NCBI RefSeq assembly: GCF_000374345.1
Contig: NZ_KB893978.1
Span: 47,729-111,728, forward strand
DNA from: Heyndrickxia acidiproducens DSM 23148
Lineage (GTDB): Bacteria; Bacillota; Bacilli; Bacillales; Bacillaceae_C
DNA length: 64,000 nucleotides
Direction: 5' to 3'
Part shown: positions 48,246 to 63,335 of the stretch, piece after piece
How positions within the stretch are numbered: position 1 is the first letter of the stretch
Layout of the letters: the number at the start of each line of letters is the position of its first letter
Notes under the pieces: model-generated
Database searches by the model: none
What the model was told of the DNA's origin: nothing
Seen by the model: only the letters and a program-made list of their open reading frames with translations
Made by a program: the position numbers and the translations under genes

Positions 48246-48287
48246 ATAAAAAAGTATATTTGAACAGCAGTCCAGGTGATTGTAAAT

Positions 48288-48885
48288 GGACGGATCGAAA
48301 TAGTGTTCATAAGGCCGATGAAAGCCAATTCGGCGAAAATCTTGGCTCGGAATGTTGTTCATAAGCCTCATGAAAGCCAATTCAGTGAAATTTCCGGATC
48401 GAAATGGTGTTCATAAGGCCGATGAAAGCCAGTTCGGTGAAAATTTTGGCTAGAAATGTTGTTCATAAGCTTCATGAAAGCCAGTTCGGTGAAATTTTTG
48501 GCTAGAAATGTTGTTCATAAGGCCGATGAAAGCCAATTCAGTGAAATTTCCGGATCGAAATAGTGTTCATAAGGCCGATGAAAGCTAATCCAGTGAAATT
48601 TTTGACTCGAAATGTTGTTCATAAGGCTGATGAAAGCTAATCCGGCGAAATTTTTGAGTCAAAATGGTGTTCATCTTCGTATGAAAGTCATTTTGCCGCG
48701 ATTTTCTTGTTAAGGCGTAGTTCATAAGCTTCATGAAAGCCACTCCGGCGAAATTTTTGAGTCAAAATGGTTTTCATCTGTCGTATGAAAGCCATTTTGC
48801 CACGAATTTCTTGTCGGGTTGTCGTTCATAAGCTTCATGAAAGCCACTCCAGTAAAATTTACAGATCCAGAATGGCGTTCATTGC
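48288..48885 (+). repeat. 52-bp-period tandem repeat array (about 11 full units)
   Basis: The motif GTTCAT recurs at 48305, 48357, 48409, 48461, 48513, 48565, 48617, 48669, 48720, 48772, 48824 and 48877, that is every 52 bases within one base. Units share GTTCATAAGSCYSATGAAAG then CCA, a conserved spacer (GTGAAATTTTTG type) and a closing GAAATGKT. Units 8 and 10 are a second variant (TTCATCTTCGTATGAAAG type). Unit length is not a multiple of three, so it does not code. TTCAT/ATGAA arms make each unit a small hairpin. Confidence 0.9.
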
Positions 48886-49032
48886 GCTGGTGCAATCCGC
48901 TTTCCCCATTTCAACCCACTATCTGCATGGCCCCCGCAATCAAGCGCTCTCCGGTTTCATGGGACTTCCTGCCAATGCATATACTAATCTATAAAAATGA
49001 TGTAAAATAAAAAATTAAAGGGGGGGAATGAA

Positions 49033-50370
49033 TTGGATTTACACGTAGGTTTATGGCAGAAGCAATCGATGAAGCTGGCGATGACCCAGGAATTAAAGCA
49101 GGCAATTGAGCTGCTGCAATTTTCATCCCAGGAGCTCGCTTCTTTTCTTGAAGACAAGGCAGCGGAAAATCCCCTTATTGAGCTGTCGAATAGCCATATC
49201 AAGTTGGTGGATTCCCGTTTCTCCGGTGTGAACCGGTCAAAAGGGCAGAAAAAAAGCCAGGAGAAGGATTGGATTGAACAGATACCCGAGCAAACCGAGG
49301 TACTGCCCGAGCACTTATTAAGTCAATTGGATATGAAAACGTTAACAAAAAATGTTGTAAAGGCTTTTCATTTCTATGCAAATCATCTGGATGCCAATGG
49401 CTACTTGTCCATTGATACCGGGGAGGCAGCGAAAATCGCCGGCGTTTCGCTTGAAGATGCCAGGGAAGCCCTTGCACAACTGCAAGCTTTGGAACCCGCC
49501 GGCATCGGTGCCCGTTCACTTCAAGAATGCCTGCTGATCCAAATTAAAAGAGACAAAAGCGCGCCGGAACTGGCAGCCCGATTACTTGAATCCCATTTTC
49601 TTGAATTTGCCGAAAAAAAATGGCGGGGGCTGGCAAAAACGCTGGACGTCACGATGCAGGATATCCAGCAAGTTTCCGATTATGTACAAACCCTGAATCC
49701 AAGGCCGGGATCGGCTTTCCACCATGAACGGCCGCAATACATTGTGCCGGATCTTTTGGTAAAAAATGAACAACAAGGACTCACTTTGTACCTCGTTGAT
49801 GGTTATGTGCCGAAAGTGCGTCTGAATAAAGACTACTCAAACAGGCTGGCCCCGGTAAAAGATGCGCAGGTTAACCAATTTTTAAAAGAAAAAACACAGG
49901 AGTACCGCTGGATCCAAAAAAGTATTGAAAGCAGAAAAGAAACATTATTAAAAGTCGGCCATGTACTGCTCGAAAAACAACGGGATTTCTTTTTGCACGG
50001 AAAAGGCCATCTCAAACCTTTAACGATGAAGGAAGTATCTGAAGAGATCGGAATGCATGAATCCACGGTCAGCCGGGCTGTCCGGGAGAAATTTATTCAA
50101 ACCCCGCAAGGCACATTTCCTTTAAAACAATTCTTCTCCAGTGCCGTGCCGCTGCGGAACGGATCAGGAGAAGAAGCAGCCTCCAGCGTGCAAATTAAAA
50201 ATACGATCACAAGATTGATCGAAGGGGAAGATAAGAAAAAACCACTCTCAGATCAAATTCTGGCAACATTATTAAATCAGGAGGGGTACGAAATCTCCCG
50301 CCGTACCGTTGCCAAATACCGCGAACAGTTAAAGATTCCTTCATCTTCAAAGCGAAAAAGATACGAGTAA
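49033..50370 (+). CDS. sigL: RNA polymerase sigma-54 factor (SigL/RpoN)
   Basis: 445 residues from TTG 49033, ahead of it AAAGGGGGGG. Region I at the N-terminus (GLWQKQSMKLAMTQELKQAIELLQ, split), the central core-binding region with an HTH (MHESTVSRAVREKF near 350), and the RpoN box near the C-terminus (RRTVAKYREQL). It directs transcription of enhancer-dependent operons such as those for levans, branched-chain amino acids and acetoin in Bacillus. A glutaredoxin-like gene follows after 21 bases. Confidence 0.95.
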   Translation: MDLHVGLWQKQSMKLAMTQELKQAIELLQFSSQELASFLEDKAAENPLIELSNSHIKLVDSRFSGVNRSKGQKKSQEKDWIEQIPEQTEVLPEHLLSQLDMKTLTKNVVKAFHFYANHLDANGYLSIDTGEAAKIAGVSLEDAREALAQLQALEPAGIGARSLQECLLIQIKRDKSAPELAARLLESHFLEFAEKKWRGLAKTLDVTMQDIQQVSDYVQTLNPRPGSAFHHERPQYIVPDLLVKNEQQGLTLYLVDGYVPKVRLNKDYSNRLAPVKDAQVNQFLKEKTQEYRWIQKSIESRKETLLKVGHVLLEKQRDFFLHGKGHLKPLTMKEVSEEIGMHESTVSRAVREKFIQTPQGTFPLKQFFSSAVPLRNGSGEEAASSVQIKNTITRLIEGEDKKKPLSDQILATLLNQEGYEISRRTVAKYREQLKIPSSSKRKRYE

Positions 50371-50391
50371 CGAGCAAAAGGAGTGTGCCGC

Positions 50392-50640
50392 TTGGAATTA
50401 ACCATCTTTACAAGAAGCCAGTGCCCATTGTGTGAACAGGCCAAGCAGCAGCTGCATATCTTACAAAAGGAAATTTCTTTTCGGCTGATTGAAAAAGATA
50501 TCAGCAGCAGCGAGGACCTGACCGAACAATACGGGTTGATGATCCCTGTCGTCGAATTTGAAGGGGAAATCGTGGCATATGGAAAAGTTCACCTTTTCGA
50601 CATAAAACAGCGTTTGCAACGAAAAATCAGTACAATATAG
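50392..50640 (+). CDS. Glutaredoxin-like thiol protein
   Basis: 82 residues from TTG 50392 (AAAGGAG eight bases ahead; a GTG at 50383 is too close). A thioredoxin fold with a CPLC redox motif near residue 10 (RSQCPLCEQAK) and cis-Pro in MIPVVEF. Family of short glutaredoxins often found by sigL or cggR. Redox partner unknown. The glycolytic operon promoter begins immediately after its stop. Confidence 0.82.
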   Translation: MELTIFTRSQCPLCEQAKQQLHILQKEISFRLIEKDISSSEDLTEQYGLMIPVVEFEGEIVAYGKVHLFDIKQRLQRKISTI

Positions 50641-50669
50641 TTGAAATGCAAAATTTATCCTGCTAGAAT
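50641..50669 (+). promoter_or_regulatory. Sigma-A promoter of the cggR-gapA operon
   Basis: TTGAAA (50641-50646) and TAGAAT (50664-50669), spaced 17 bases, start directly after the glutaredoxin-like stop and 38 bases before the CggR operator. Confidence 0.8.
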
Positions 50670-50706
50670 TAAAACCGTGGCAAGGGTAAATTTTTTTTGA
50701 AGCAAG

Positions 50707-50742
50707 TGGGACATAAAATGTCTGTATGGGACTCAACACGAC
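50707..50742 (+). promoter_or_regulatory. CggR operator (tandem sites)
   Basis: TGGGAC-N6-TGTC-N4-TGGGAC-N6-CGAC, matching the B. subtilis CggR operator layout (CGGGAC-N6-TGTC-N4-CGGGAC-N6-TGTC). It sits just after the promoter and blocks elongation when fructose-1,6-bisphosphate is low. The second half site has CGAC for TGTC, a weaker match. Confidence 0.9.
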
Positions 50743-50772
50743 CTACATAATTTTTTAAGGAGCTAATCATCT

Positions 50773-51795
50773 ATGCGATCGTTGATAGAGGTTCAGAAAA
50801 AATTATTACCCGATGTTTTAACGATCATGCAAAAGCGTTACCAAATTTTACGTTCGATATCGCTGATTGAGCCGGTTGGAAGAAGAACACTTGCCCAGAT
50901 GCTTGGCTTGTCCGAACGGGTGCTCCGCGGTGAAGTCGACTTTTTAAAAAGCCAAAAACTGCTTGACATTAAACCTTCTGGAATGTCCATTACAAAAGCA
51001 GGCAGGAAATTATTACAGGATTTGGAAAGCATGATGAGGGAAATATCGGGTATTAATGAAATGGAAGACAGGCTGAAAAAAGCTTTGGACCTTGAAGACG
51101 TTGTGGTAGTTCCGGGAAACAGTGATGAAGAGCCCTGGGTGAAAAGCGAACTTGGAAGAGCGTGCGCGATAAGAATGAAAGCTGCATTAATGGGGAACAA
51201 TATAATCGCTGTTACAGGAGGAACGACCATGGCGGCAGTCGCAGATGTGTTAACTTCTGATTTTTCGGCGCAGCAGCCGGTGTTGTTCGTCCCTGCAAGA
51301 GGTGGCATTGGTGAAGACGTAGAGAACCAGGCCAACACCATTTGTGCGAAGATGGCGGAACGGACAGGCGGGAAACACCGCGTATTGTATGTACCGGATC
51401 AAGTGAGCCCGGAAGTTTACAAATCTGTCGTAACCGAACCATCGATTAGAGAAGTTCTTGCCCTGATCAAGCAGGCAAATATTGTGCTGCATGGAATTGG
51501 CGATGCGATTGCGATGGCAAAACGCCGTAATACCATAGAAAAAGATATGGAAAAGATTATCCGCGGCCATGCGGTGGGTGAAGCGTTTGGATATTATTTT
51601 AATGAACAGGGTGAAGTGGTTCACAAAGTCCGGACGATCGGCCTGCAGTTGGAAGACTTGCCGCATATTCAGCATGTGTTTGCAGTTGCGGGCGGCGCTT
51701 CAAAAGCAAAAGCGATTAAAGCCTATATGCATTCCAAGCCTGATTCAACTGTTTTGATTACAGATGAGGGCGCAGCCAAAAAGATATTGTCCTGA
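50773..51795 (+). CDS. cggR: Central glycolytic genes regulator CggR
   Basis: 340 residues, the B. subtilis length. An N-terminal winged helix (about 20-80; RTLAQMLGLSERVLRGEVDFLK) and a C-terminal SorC-type sugar-phosphate domain (about 95-335) with FVPARGGIGEDVENQANT near 175. It represses the operon it heads and is released by fructose-1,6-bisphosphate. AAGGAG precedes the ATG. The operator lies 31 bases upstream. Confidence 0.95.
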   Translation: MRSLIEVQKKLLPDVLTIMQKRYQILRSISLIEPVGRRTLAQMLGLSERVLRGEVDFLKSQKLLDIKPSGMSITKAGRKLLQDLESMMREISGINEMEDRLKKALDLEDVVVVPGNSDEEPWVKSELGRACAIRMKAALMGNNIIAVTGGTTMAAVADVLTSDFSAQQPVLFVPARGGIGEDVENQANTICAKMAERTGGKHRVLYVPDQVSPEVYKSVVTEPSIREVLALIKQANIVLHGIGDAIAMAKRRNTIEKDMEKIIRGHAVGEAFGYYFNEQGEVVHKVRTIGLQLEDLPHIQHVFAVAGGASKAKAIKAYMHSKPDSTVLITDEGAAKKILS

Positions 51796-51812
51796 TCATA
51801 ACGCGTGTTTTT

Positions 51813-51830
51813 AAAAGGGAACCCCCTTTT
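51813..51830 (+). promoter_or_regulatory. Stem-loop between cggR and gapA (mRNA processing/stability)
   Basis: AAAAGGG-AACC-CCCTTTT, just after the cggR stop and before the gapA ribosome site. In B. subtilis the cggR-gapA mRNA is cut near the end of cggR, and a stem-loop at the new 5' end stabilises gapA mRNA. The same role is inferred here. Confidence 0.6.
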
Positions 51831-51839
51831 GAAATATAA

Positions 51840-52877
<1,038 letters not shown>

Positions 52878-52925
52878 TTTTTAAAGACAAAGGGAAGTCA
52901 ACTGAATATAAGAGTACAAGGGGGG

Positions 52926-52952
52926 CGGGGAAGAATCCCCTCTCCCTTTTTC
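52926..52952 (+). promoter_or_regulatory. Hairpin between gapA and pgk
   Basis: GGGGA-AGAA-TCCCC with GGGGC/CTCCC flanks and TTTTT. It may partly terminate after gapA, giving more gapA than downstream mRNA, or protect a processed 3' end. Confidence 0.5.
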
Positions 52953-52985
52953 ATGCTTTCCCACTCAAAAGGAGGTTCGTTTGCC

Positions 52986-56495
<3,510 letters not shown>

Positions 56496-56522
56496 GGCAT
56501 TTAGCTTACACTAACGCATTAA

Positions 56523-57830
<1,308 letters not shown>

Positions 57831-57845
57831 TATCATAATGATTTA

Positions 57846-57880
57846 AAAAGCTGCCCGGTTCAAACCGGGCAGCTTTTTAA
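57846..57880 (+). terminator. Terminator of the glycolytic operon
   Basis: Perfect stem AAAAAGCTGCCCGGTT-CAA-ACCGGGCAGCTTTTT, 15 bases after the eno stop. Confidence 0.92.
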
Positions 57881-58114
57881 ATCGGGTATTGCTTTTAAAA
57901 CAAAACATTCATGTACTGTGAGATAGAATGGTCTAATTAAAGCAGCCAAAAAGATGGCATTAGCCGGATCAGGATATTTCAAACCCCCACGTCAATTCTC
58001 CGTTGCAAAGTTGAATATGCCAGACGTGCGCCAAATATATTCCTTTGTTTGATCTGGCTCATCCTTTATGGTAGACTGAAAGCAGGTACTGTTCGTTGCA
58101 GGAGGTGTGTGTAC

Positions 58115-58348
58115 ATGCATACATTGTTGATTACGCTATTGATTATTGATGCGATTCTTTTAATTGCTGTTATTTTGCTGCAGCCCGGAAAAAGTGCGGG
58201 GCTTTCAGGCGCCATCTCGGGCGGCGCTGAAACGCTTTTCGGCAAGCAGAAAGTGCGCGGGGTGGATTTGATTTTACACCGCACAACCATCGTATTGGCT
58301 GTTATTTTCTTTTTGCTGACAATCGGACTTGCATATTTGGGTATATAA
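58115..58348 (+). CDS. secG: Protein translocase subunit SecG
   Basis: 77 residues from ATG 58115, with GGAGGTG before it; the longer frame from 58049 lacks a site. Two membrane helices (about 2-22 and 54-74) flank the conserved glycine-rich loop [16 protein letters not shown] near 27. Part of the SecYEG channel. It is followed by the esterase and RNase R genes, as in B. subtilis. About 280 bases before it (57880-58100) show no other gene. Confidence 0.92.
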   Translation: MHTLLITLLIIDAILLIAVILLQPGKSAGLSGAISGGAETLFGKQKVRGVDLILHRTTIVLAVIFFLLTIGLAYLGI

Positions 58349-58360
58349 AACAACCTTTGT

Positions 58361-58391
58361 CTGGCCTGAAAATGACGGCCAGTTTTTTTTT
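58361..58391 (+). terminator. Terminator after secG
   Basis: CTGGCC with GGCCAG around a ten-base loop, followed by nine T, 13 bases after the stop. Confidence 0.85.
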
Positions 58392-58437
58392 ACTGGTCGT
58401 ACATATTTCTGGAATTTTTTTCTTCTCTCTGTTACAA

Positions 58438-58536
58438 ATAAAATGAAACGATCATCAGTGGTGATTTTCTGCTGATTAGAAGATGAACAAAGGCTAAGAG
58501 GCGGGGGTCTTACTGCCGGTTCTGCCGGGATAAAGT
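58438..58536 (+). repeat. Dispersed palindromic repeat, copy D (short form)
   Basis: ATAAAATGAAAC, an ATCAG/CTGAT hairpin, then AGAAGATGAACAAAGGCTAA (identical over this stretch to copy A), a GGTCTTACTGCCGG/CCGG hairpin and GGGATAAAGT. It lies 52 bases before the esterase gene and on the same strand. Confidence 0.78.
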
Positions 58537-58588
58537 TGAGCGAAATCACGTATATGTAAATTGAGAAAAAAAGGGGTTTTAAAACAAC

Positions 58589-59338
58589 ATGATGAGAATT
58601 GTCACGCCAAAGCCCTTTTTATTTGAAGGCGGCAAAAGGGCGGTGCTTTTGCTTCACGGTTTTACAGGCAACTCGGCGGATGTCCGTATGCTTGGCAGAT
58701 ATCTTGAAAGAAGGGGATACACCTGCCATGCCCCCCAATATAAAGGGCATGGGGTGCCGCCGGAAAATCTGTTGCATACCGGACCGCAAGACTGGTGGCA
58801 GGATGTTTTGCGCGGCTATCATTTGTTAAAACAAAAAGGGTATAAGGAAATTGCCGTCGCCGGTTTATCTTTAGGTGGGGTATTTTCGTTAAAATTGGGT
58901 TACACTGTACCTGTAAAGGGAATTATCCCCATGTGTGCACCCATGTACATAAAGAGCGAAGAAATCATGTATGACGGTGTTGTAAAATATGCCCGCCAAT
59001 ACAAACAATTCGAAGGCAAAAGCGAAGACCAGATTGAAAAAGAGATCGAAGCATTTAAAAAAACGCCGATGAACACGCTGAAATCTTTGCAAAACCTGAT
59101 TCAGGATGTGCGGCGCCACGTGGACCTCATCTATGCGCCGGCTTTTATTGTACAGGCCCGCCATGACGAAATGATCAATCCGGAAAGCGCACGGATTATT
59201 TATTCTAAGGTAGAATCAACACAAAAACAATTAAAATGGTATGAAAACTCCGGCCATGTGATCACATTGGGACAGGAAAAGGAACAGCTTCACGAGGATG
59301 TCTTTCAATTTCTTGAAACACTTGACTGGTCGGTGTAA
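58589..59338 (+). CDS. est: Carboxylesterase (Est30/YvaK family)
   Basis: 249 residues; ATG 58589 or 58592 (AAGGGG ahead). Alpha/beta hydrolase: oxyanion region [16 protein letters not shown] near residue 19, nucleophile Ser in GLSLGG near 93, acid Asp in RHDEMINP near 193, and His in GHVITL near 223. The sequence agrees well with Geobacillus Est30. It splits short-chain carboxyl esters; the physiological substrate is unknown. Followed by rnr after 26 bases. Confidence 0.92.
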   Translation: MMRIVTPKPFLFEGGKRAVLLLHGFTGNSADVRMLGRYLERRGYTCHAPQYKGHGVPPENLLHTGPQDWWQDVLRGYHLLKQKGYKEIAVAGLSLGGVFSLKLGYTVPVKGIIPMCAPMYIKSEEIMYDGVVKYARQYKQFEGKSEDQIEKEIEAFKKTPMNTLKSLQNLIQDVRRHVDLIYAPAFIVQARHDEMINPESARIIYSKVESTQKQLKWYENSGHVITLGQEKEQLHEDVFQFLETLDWSV

Positions 59339-59364
59339 ATACTCCCTTAAAAGGAGGGAAAAGA

Positions 59365-61656
59365 ATGGATCAATTCCAACAAAATGTGGAGAAAATATTA
59401 TCCTATATGAAAGAAGAAACGTATAAGCCGCTGACTGTCCAGGAACTGGAAAAAGCTTTTGGCATTCAGGATTCATCTGCGTTTAAAGAGTTTGTCAAAG
59501 TGCTTGTCTATATGGAAGAAAAAGGGCTGGTGGTTAGGACAAGAAGCAACCGCTACGGTTTGCCGGAAAAAATGAATTTAATCCGCGGCAAGCTGATCGG
59601 GCACCCGAAAGGCTTCGCATTTGTGGCGCCCGATGAACCGGGGATGGACGACATTTTTATTCCGCCTCATGAAACGAATCATGCTTTAAACGGGGACACT
59701 GTCATCGTCCGCGTATCAAGCAGAAGTTCCGGACAGCGCCAGGAAGGTACGGTGGTACGGATTTTGGAACGCGGCCAGACAGAGCTTGTCGGCACCTATG
59801 TGGAAAGCAAGCATTTCGGCTTCGTTGTACCCGATGATAAGCGTTTTGGCAGTGATATTTTTATTCCAAAAACGGCAAACGGCGGCGCTGTTGAAGGACA
59901 TAAAGTGATTGTACACATTACTTCTTATCCGGAGGGCACGAAAAACGCGGAAGGCGAAGTCATTCAAATTCTCGGCCATAAAAATGATCCGGGTGTCGAT
60001 ATTTTATCAATTATCCACCAATACGGGCTGCCGCAAGCTTTTCCGGATGAAGTGCTGGAACAGGCGAATGCGGTGCCGGATGAAATCGATGAAAAAGAAA
60101 TTGGAAACCGCCGCGATTTAAGGGACCAGGTGATTGTCACGATTGACGGTGCGGATGCAAAGGATTTGGACGATGCCGTGACGATTACAAAACTTGCTAA
60201 CGGCCATTACAAACTGGGTGTCCATATTGCTGATGTCAGCCATTATGTGACAGAAGGATCGCCAATTGACCGTGAAGCTTTTGAACGCGGGACAAGCGTT
60301 TATTTGGTTGACCGTGTCATTCCAATGATCCCGCACAGGCTCTCAAACGGCATTTGTTCTTTAAATCCGCGTGTGAACCGGTTTACGCTTTCCTGCGAGA
60401 TGGAAATTGATGAAAACGGGACTGTTGTCGGCCATGAGATTTTTGAAAGTATCATTAAAACGACGGAACGGATGACATATGCTGATGTCAACAAAATCCT
60501 TGTCGGCCATGATGAAGAAACCCGCAAGCATTACGAAGCACTTGTGCCGATGTTTGAAACGATGGCGGAACTCGCGGATATTTTACGAAAGAAAAGGATG
60601 CAGCGGGGCGCGATTGATTTTGATTTTAAAGAAGCACAAGTGCTGGTTGATGAAAACGGCAAGCCGCGTGACGTGGTGCTGCGCGAACGGTCCGTTGCGG
60701 AAAAACTGATTGAGGAATTCATGCTGGCTGCAAACGAAACCGTTGCGGAGCATTTTTACTGGCTGGATGTGCCGTTTATTTACCGGATTCATGATGAGCC
60801 GAAAGCAGATAAACTGCAGCGCTTCTTTGAATTTATTACAAATTTCGGTTTGATTGTCCGCGGCACTGCGAACGCTGTCCATCCGCGCGCCTTGCAGGAA
60901 ATTATCGAGACTGTCGCAGGCCGCCCGGAAGAAATGGTTGTGTCTACAGTGATGCTGCGGTCGATGCAGCAGGCAAAGTATGACACGGAATGCATCGGGC
61001 ACTTTGGGCTGTCGACGAAATTTTATACGCATTTCACATCGCCAATCCGCCGCTATCCGGATTTAATCGTCCACCGTTTGATCCGCACGTATTTAATTGA
61101 AGGAAAATTGGGCGAGACGACAAAAGAAAAGTGGAACGAGCGGTTGCCGGAAGTTGCCGACCATTCGTCTAAAATGGAGCGCCGGGCTGTGGATGCGGAA
61201 CGGGATACGGATGAATTGAAGAAAGCTGAATTTATGGAAGATAAAATTGGCGAAGAATTTGACGGCATTATTAGTTCCGTGACGAATTTCGGGATGTTTG
61301 TTGAACTGCCGAATACGATTGAAGGCCTTGTCCATGTCAGCTACATGACTGATGATTATTACCATTACAATGACCGCCAATTTGCGATGATCGGGGAAAG
61401 GACGGGGAACGTATTCCGGATTGGGGATGAAATCAGGATCCGGGTGCTCAACGTCAATAAAGAGGAACGCAATATAGACTTTGAAATTGTCGGGATGAAA
61501 AACAATAAGCCGAAAAAACAGGCGGGAGAACGGCCAAAGAAAATTGTTAAAGTCCGTTCCGGAAAATCATCCCATCATAAACCAGGCCAAAAGGACCAGG
61601 ATGAGTGGTCCACGAGGCCGCCGAAAAAGAAAAAGAAAAGAGCAAAAAGAAGGTAA
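59365..61656 (+). CDS. rnr: Ribonuclease R
   Basis: 763 residues. An N-terminal helical domain, two cold-shock-type domains (about 80-215; [14 protein letters not shown]), the RNB catalytic domain (about 245-590; [12 protein letters not shown] with Asp cluster near 265), an S1 domain (about 625-705; [20 protein letters not shown]) and a lysine/arginine-rich tail. It degrades structured RNA and, with SmpB/tmRNA, the mRNAs of stalled ribosomes. AAAGGAGGG precedes the ATG. smpB follows after 40 bases. Confidence 0.96.
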   Translation: MDQFQQNVEKILSYMKEETYKPLTVQELEKAFGIQDSSAFKEFVKVLVYMEEKGLVVRTRSNRYGLPEKMNLIRGKLIGHPKGFAFVAPDEPGMDDIFIPPHETNHALNGDTVIVRVSSRSSGQRQEGTVVRILERGQTELVGTYVESKHFGFVVPDDKRFGSDIFIPKTANGGAVEGHKVIVHITSYPEGTKNAEGEVIQILGHKNDPGVDILSIIHQYGLPQAFPDEVLEQANAVPDEIDEKEIGNRRDLRDQVIVTIDGADAKDLDDAVTITKLANGHYKLGVHIADVSHYVTEGSPIDREAFERGTSVYLVDRVIPMIPHRLSNGICSLNPRVNRFTLSCEMEIDENGTVVGHEIFESIIKTTERMTYADVNKILVGHDEETRKHYEALVPMFETMAELADILRKKRMQRGAIDFDFKEAQVLVDENGKPRDVVLRERSVAEKLIEEFMLAANETVAEHFYWLDVPFIYRIHDEPKADKLQRFFEFITNFGLIVRGTANAVHPRALQEIIETVAGRPEEMVVSTVMLRSMQQAKYDTECIGHFGLSTKFYTHFTSPIRRYPDLIVHRLIRTYLIEGKLGETTKEKWNERLPEVADHSSKMERRAVDAERDTDELKKAEFMEDKIGEEFDGIISSVTNFGMFVELPNTIEGLVHVSYMTDDYYHYNDRQFAMIGERTGNVFRIGDEIRIRVLNVNKEERNIDFEIVGMKNNKPKKQAGERPKKIVKVRSGKSSHHKPGQKDQDEWSTRPPKKKKKRAKRR

Positions 61657-61696
61657 CCGGGTTTTTCCCGGCTAACCTTTACGGAGGGGAAACGAA

Positions 61697-62161
61697 ATGC
61701 CTAAAGGTGAAGGGAAAGTGCTGGCACAAAATAAAAAAGCCCGCCACGATTATTTTATTGAAGAAACATATGAAGCGGGGATTGTCCTGCAGGGCACCGA
61801 AATCAAATCGATCCGCGCCAGCCGTGTGAATTTAAAGGATTCGTTTGCACGGATTGAAAAAGGGGAAGTGTATTTGTACAATATGCACATCAGCCCTTAT
61901 GAGCAGGGCAACCGCTATAACCATGACCCGCTGCGGATTAGAAAAATTTTACTGCACCGCAAGCAAATCAACAAATTGATCGGCGAGACGAAAGAGCAGG
62001 GTTATTCTTTAGTTCCATTAAAAATTTATTTAAAAAACGGTTATGCAAAGGTTTTGCTCGGCCTCGCCCGCGGGAAAAAGAATTATGATAAGCGTGAAGC
62101 CCTGAAAAGGAAAGAAGCCAACCGCGAAATAGAACGGGCCTTTAAAGCCAGGCAGCGGTAA
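61697..62161 (+). CDS. smpB: tmRNA-binding protein SmpB
   Basis: 154 residues, standard length. OB-fold core [17 protein letters not shown] near residue 26, [11 protein letters not shown] near 60, [11 protein letters not shown] near 85, and the basic C-terminal tail [21 protein letters not shown] near 125. It delivers ssrA RNA (encoded 130 bases downstream) to stalled ribosomes. GGAGGGG precedes the ATG. Confidence 0.96.
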   Translation: MPKGEGKVLAQNKKARHDYFIEETYEAGIVLQGTEIKSIRASRVNLKDSFARIEKGEVYLYNMHISPYEQGNRYNHDPLRIRKILLHRKQINKLIGETKEQGYSLVPLKIYLKNGYAKVLLGLARGKKNYDKREALKRKEANREIERAFKARQR

Positions 62162-62289
62162 CGGCAGCAGGCAAAAACTAACAATTGCAAGATCCGCGAT
62201 TCATGTTATAATAATGTATGTAAGCCAGTTAGAGAATGAAAGCAGTAAAGCTTCATGTTCCTTGATCCAATACTTCCCTTTTTTATATC

Positions 62290-62649
62290 GGGGACGTTAT
62301 GGATTCGACAGGGGTAGTTTGAGCTTAAGCTGCGGGCCGAGGGGCCGTCCTCGTTAAAACGCAACGCCTAAATATAACTGGCAAATCTAACCAAAACCTC
62401 GCTTTAGCTGCCTAATAAGTAGCTAGCGGATCCTCCCTCCATCGCCCATGTGGTAGGGTAAGGGTCTCAACTTTAGTGGGATACGCCGGCAGTCCTCTGC
62501 CTGGGGACGAAGGAAGAGACCAATCAGGCTAGCGCGCCGGACGCCCGCCGATAGGCATAAGGCAGCGCGAAACGCGAATATACCGGCTACGCTCGTAGAC
62601 GCTTAAGTGGCGATATCTCTGGACGTGGGTTCGACTCCCACCGTCTCCA
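62290..62649 (+). ncRNA. ssrA: Transfer-messenger RNA (tmRNA)
   Basis: 360 bases. The tRNA-like ends pair (GGGGACG with CGTCTCC), followed by the start GTTATGGATTCGACAGG common to tmRNAs, and near the 3' end a T-arm (GTGGGTTCGACTCCCAC). The reading frame resumes at 62380 and gives the tag (A)GKSNQNLALAA, stopping at TAA 62413-62415. The first Ala is brought by the tRNA part. The tag is three residues shorter than the B. subtilis tag. A hairpin terminator follows at 62682. Confidence 0.97.
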
Positions 62650-62681
62650 TAAAACGAAAAGAATTGATTTCAAACATCACC

Positions 62682-62716
62682 GAAACCCTTGTATATCAAG
62701 GGTTTCTTTGCTTTTT
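62682..62716 (+). terminator. Terminator of ssrA
   Basis: Perfect stem GAAACCCTTG-TATAT-CAAGGGTTTC followed by TTTGCTTTTT. Confidence 0.87.
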
Positions 62717-62987
62717 ACTATTTCATTTACATCCAATATATCAGAATTCTAACTGCCACAGGTCTTCCTAAATAATTGAGAAGTTTAATTGTAGCCGCTA
62801 TGATTCAAAGGTTGTTTTTTCTGGGAATATGCCACCTTCTCTTACAAGGCAAACTGCCAATCTTTGAGCAGCTCGATCAAAATAAAACTTAGCTTGCTAA
62901 ATGAATCGGATACAAACCAAAATTTGATACGTTTCCTTCAGCAAACCCTATTTAAAGTTTTTGGCTGAAAATGTGGAAAGGTATTCA

Positions 62988-63016
62988 TTGACATTGAATT
63001 CCCGTTTTTGTACTAT
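62988..63016 (+). promoter_or_regulatory. Sigma-A promoter of the toxin-antitoxin pair
   Basis: TTGACA (62988-62993) and TACTAT (63011-63016), 17 bases apart, about 110 bases before the antitoxin gene. The upstream stretch 62717-62987 (270 bases) shows no gene or repeat that I recognised. Confidence 0.65.
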
Positions 63017-63125
63017 TACGTTAGGGTATTCATATTATAAAGTAGCATAACTCACCGCAAGTATTATAGTACGAATCGCTGACCATACTATGACCAATTA
63101 ACCTTTTTGAAAGGTGGTGATAAGT

Positions 63126-63335
63126 ATGGCGAAAAAGGGGAGGAAGTATCAAATGTCAGTTACTCTGACAGAAGTAACAAAAGCCCATGCGGAAGCCAAT
63201 AAAAAAATTGCTGTCGGAATTGATATGAGTAAGGTTATGAGAAACCTCAATCAGCATAGCTTGCGAACAAATGATGAAGGTCAAATCGTCCTGGATCGGA
63301 ACAATCCTCGTGATATGGAGTGGATTGAAGAATGA
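63126..63335 (+). CDS. Candidate antitoxin of a type II toxin-antitoxin pair
   Basis: 69 residues from ATG 63126 (AAAGGTGGTGA ahead; a longer frame from 63114 lacks a site). A basic N-terminus (AKKGRKYQMSV) that may bind DNA and an acidic C-terminus (NNPRDMEWIEE) that would fit a toxin-neutralising tail. No family recognised. It ends in ATGA overlapping the downstream toxin start, typical of type II pairs. Confidence 0.6.
   Translation: MAKKGRKYQMSVTLTEVTKAHAEANKKIAVGIDMSKVMRNLNQHSLRTNDEGQIVLDRNNPRDMEWIEE

Noticed and set aside
48288..48885. CRISPR array
   Set aside because: The spacing is regular, but the sequences between the conserved motifs are also conserved from unit to unit. True spacers differ completely, and no cas genes are nearby.
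48767..49010. Open frames at 48767-48994 and 48819-49010
   Set aside because: They run through the tail of the 52-bp array and the start of the sigL leader, have no ribosome site, and resemble no family.
62650..63125. Integrated prophage or genomic island at the ssrA 3' end
   Set aside because: ssrA is a frequent integration site, but no integrase gene or duplicated 3' end of ssrA is visible in the window.
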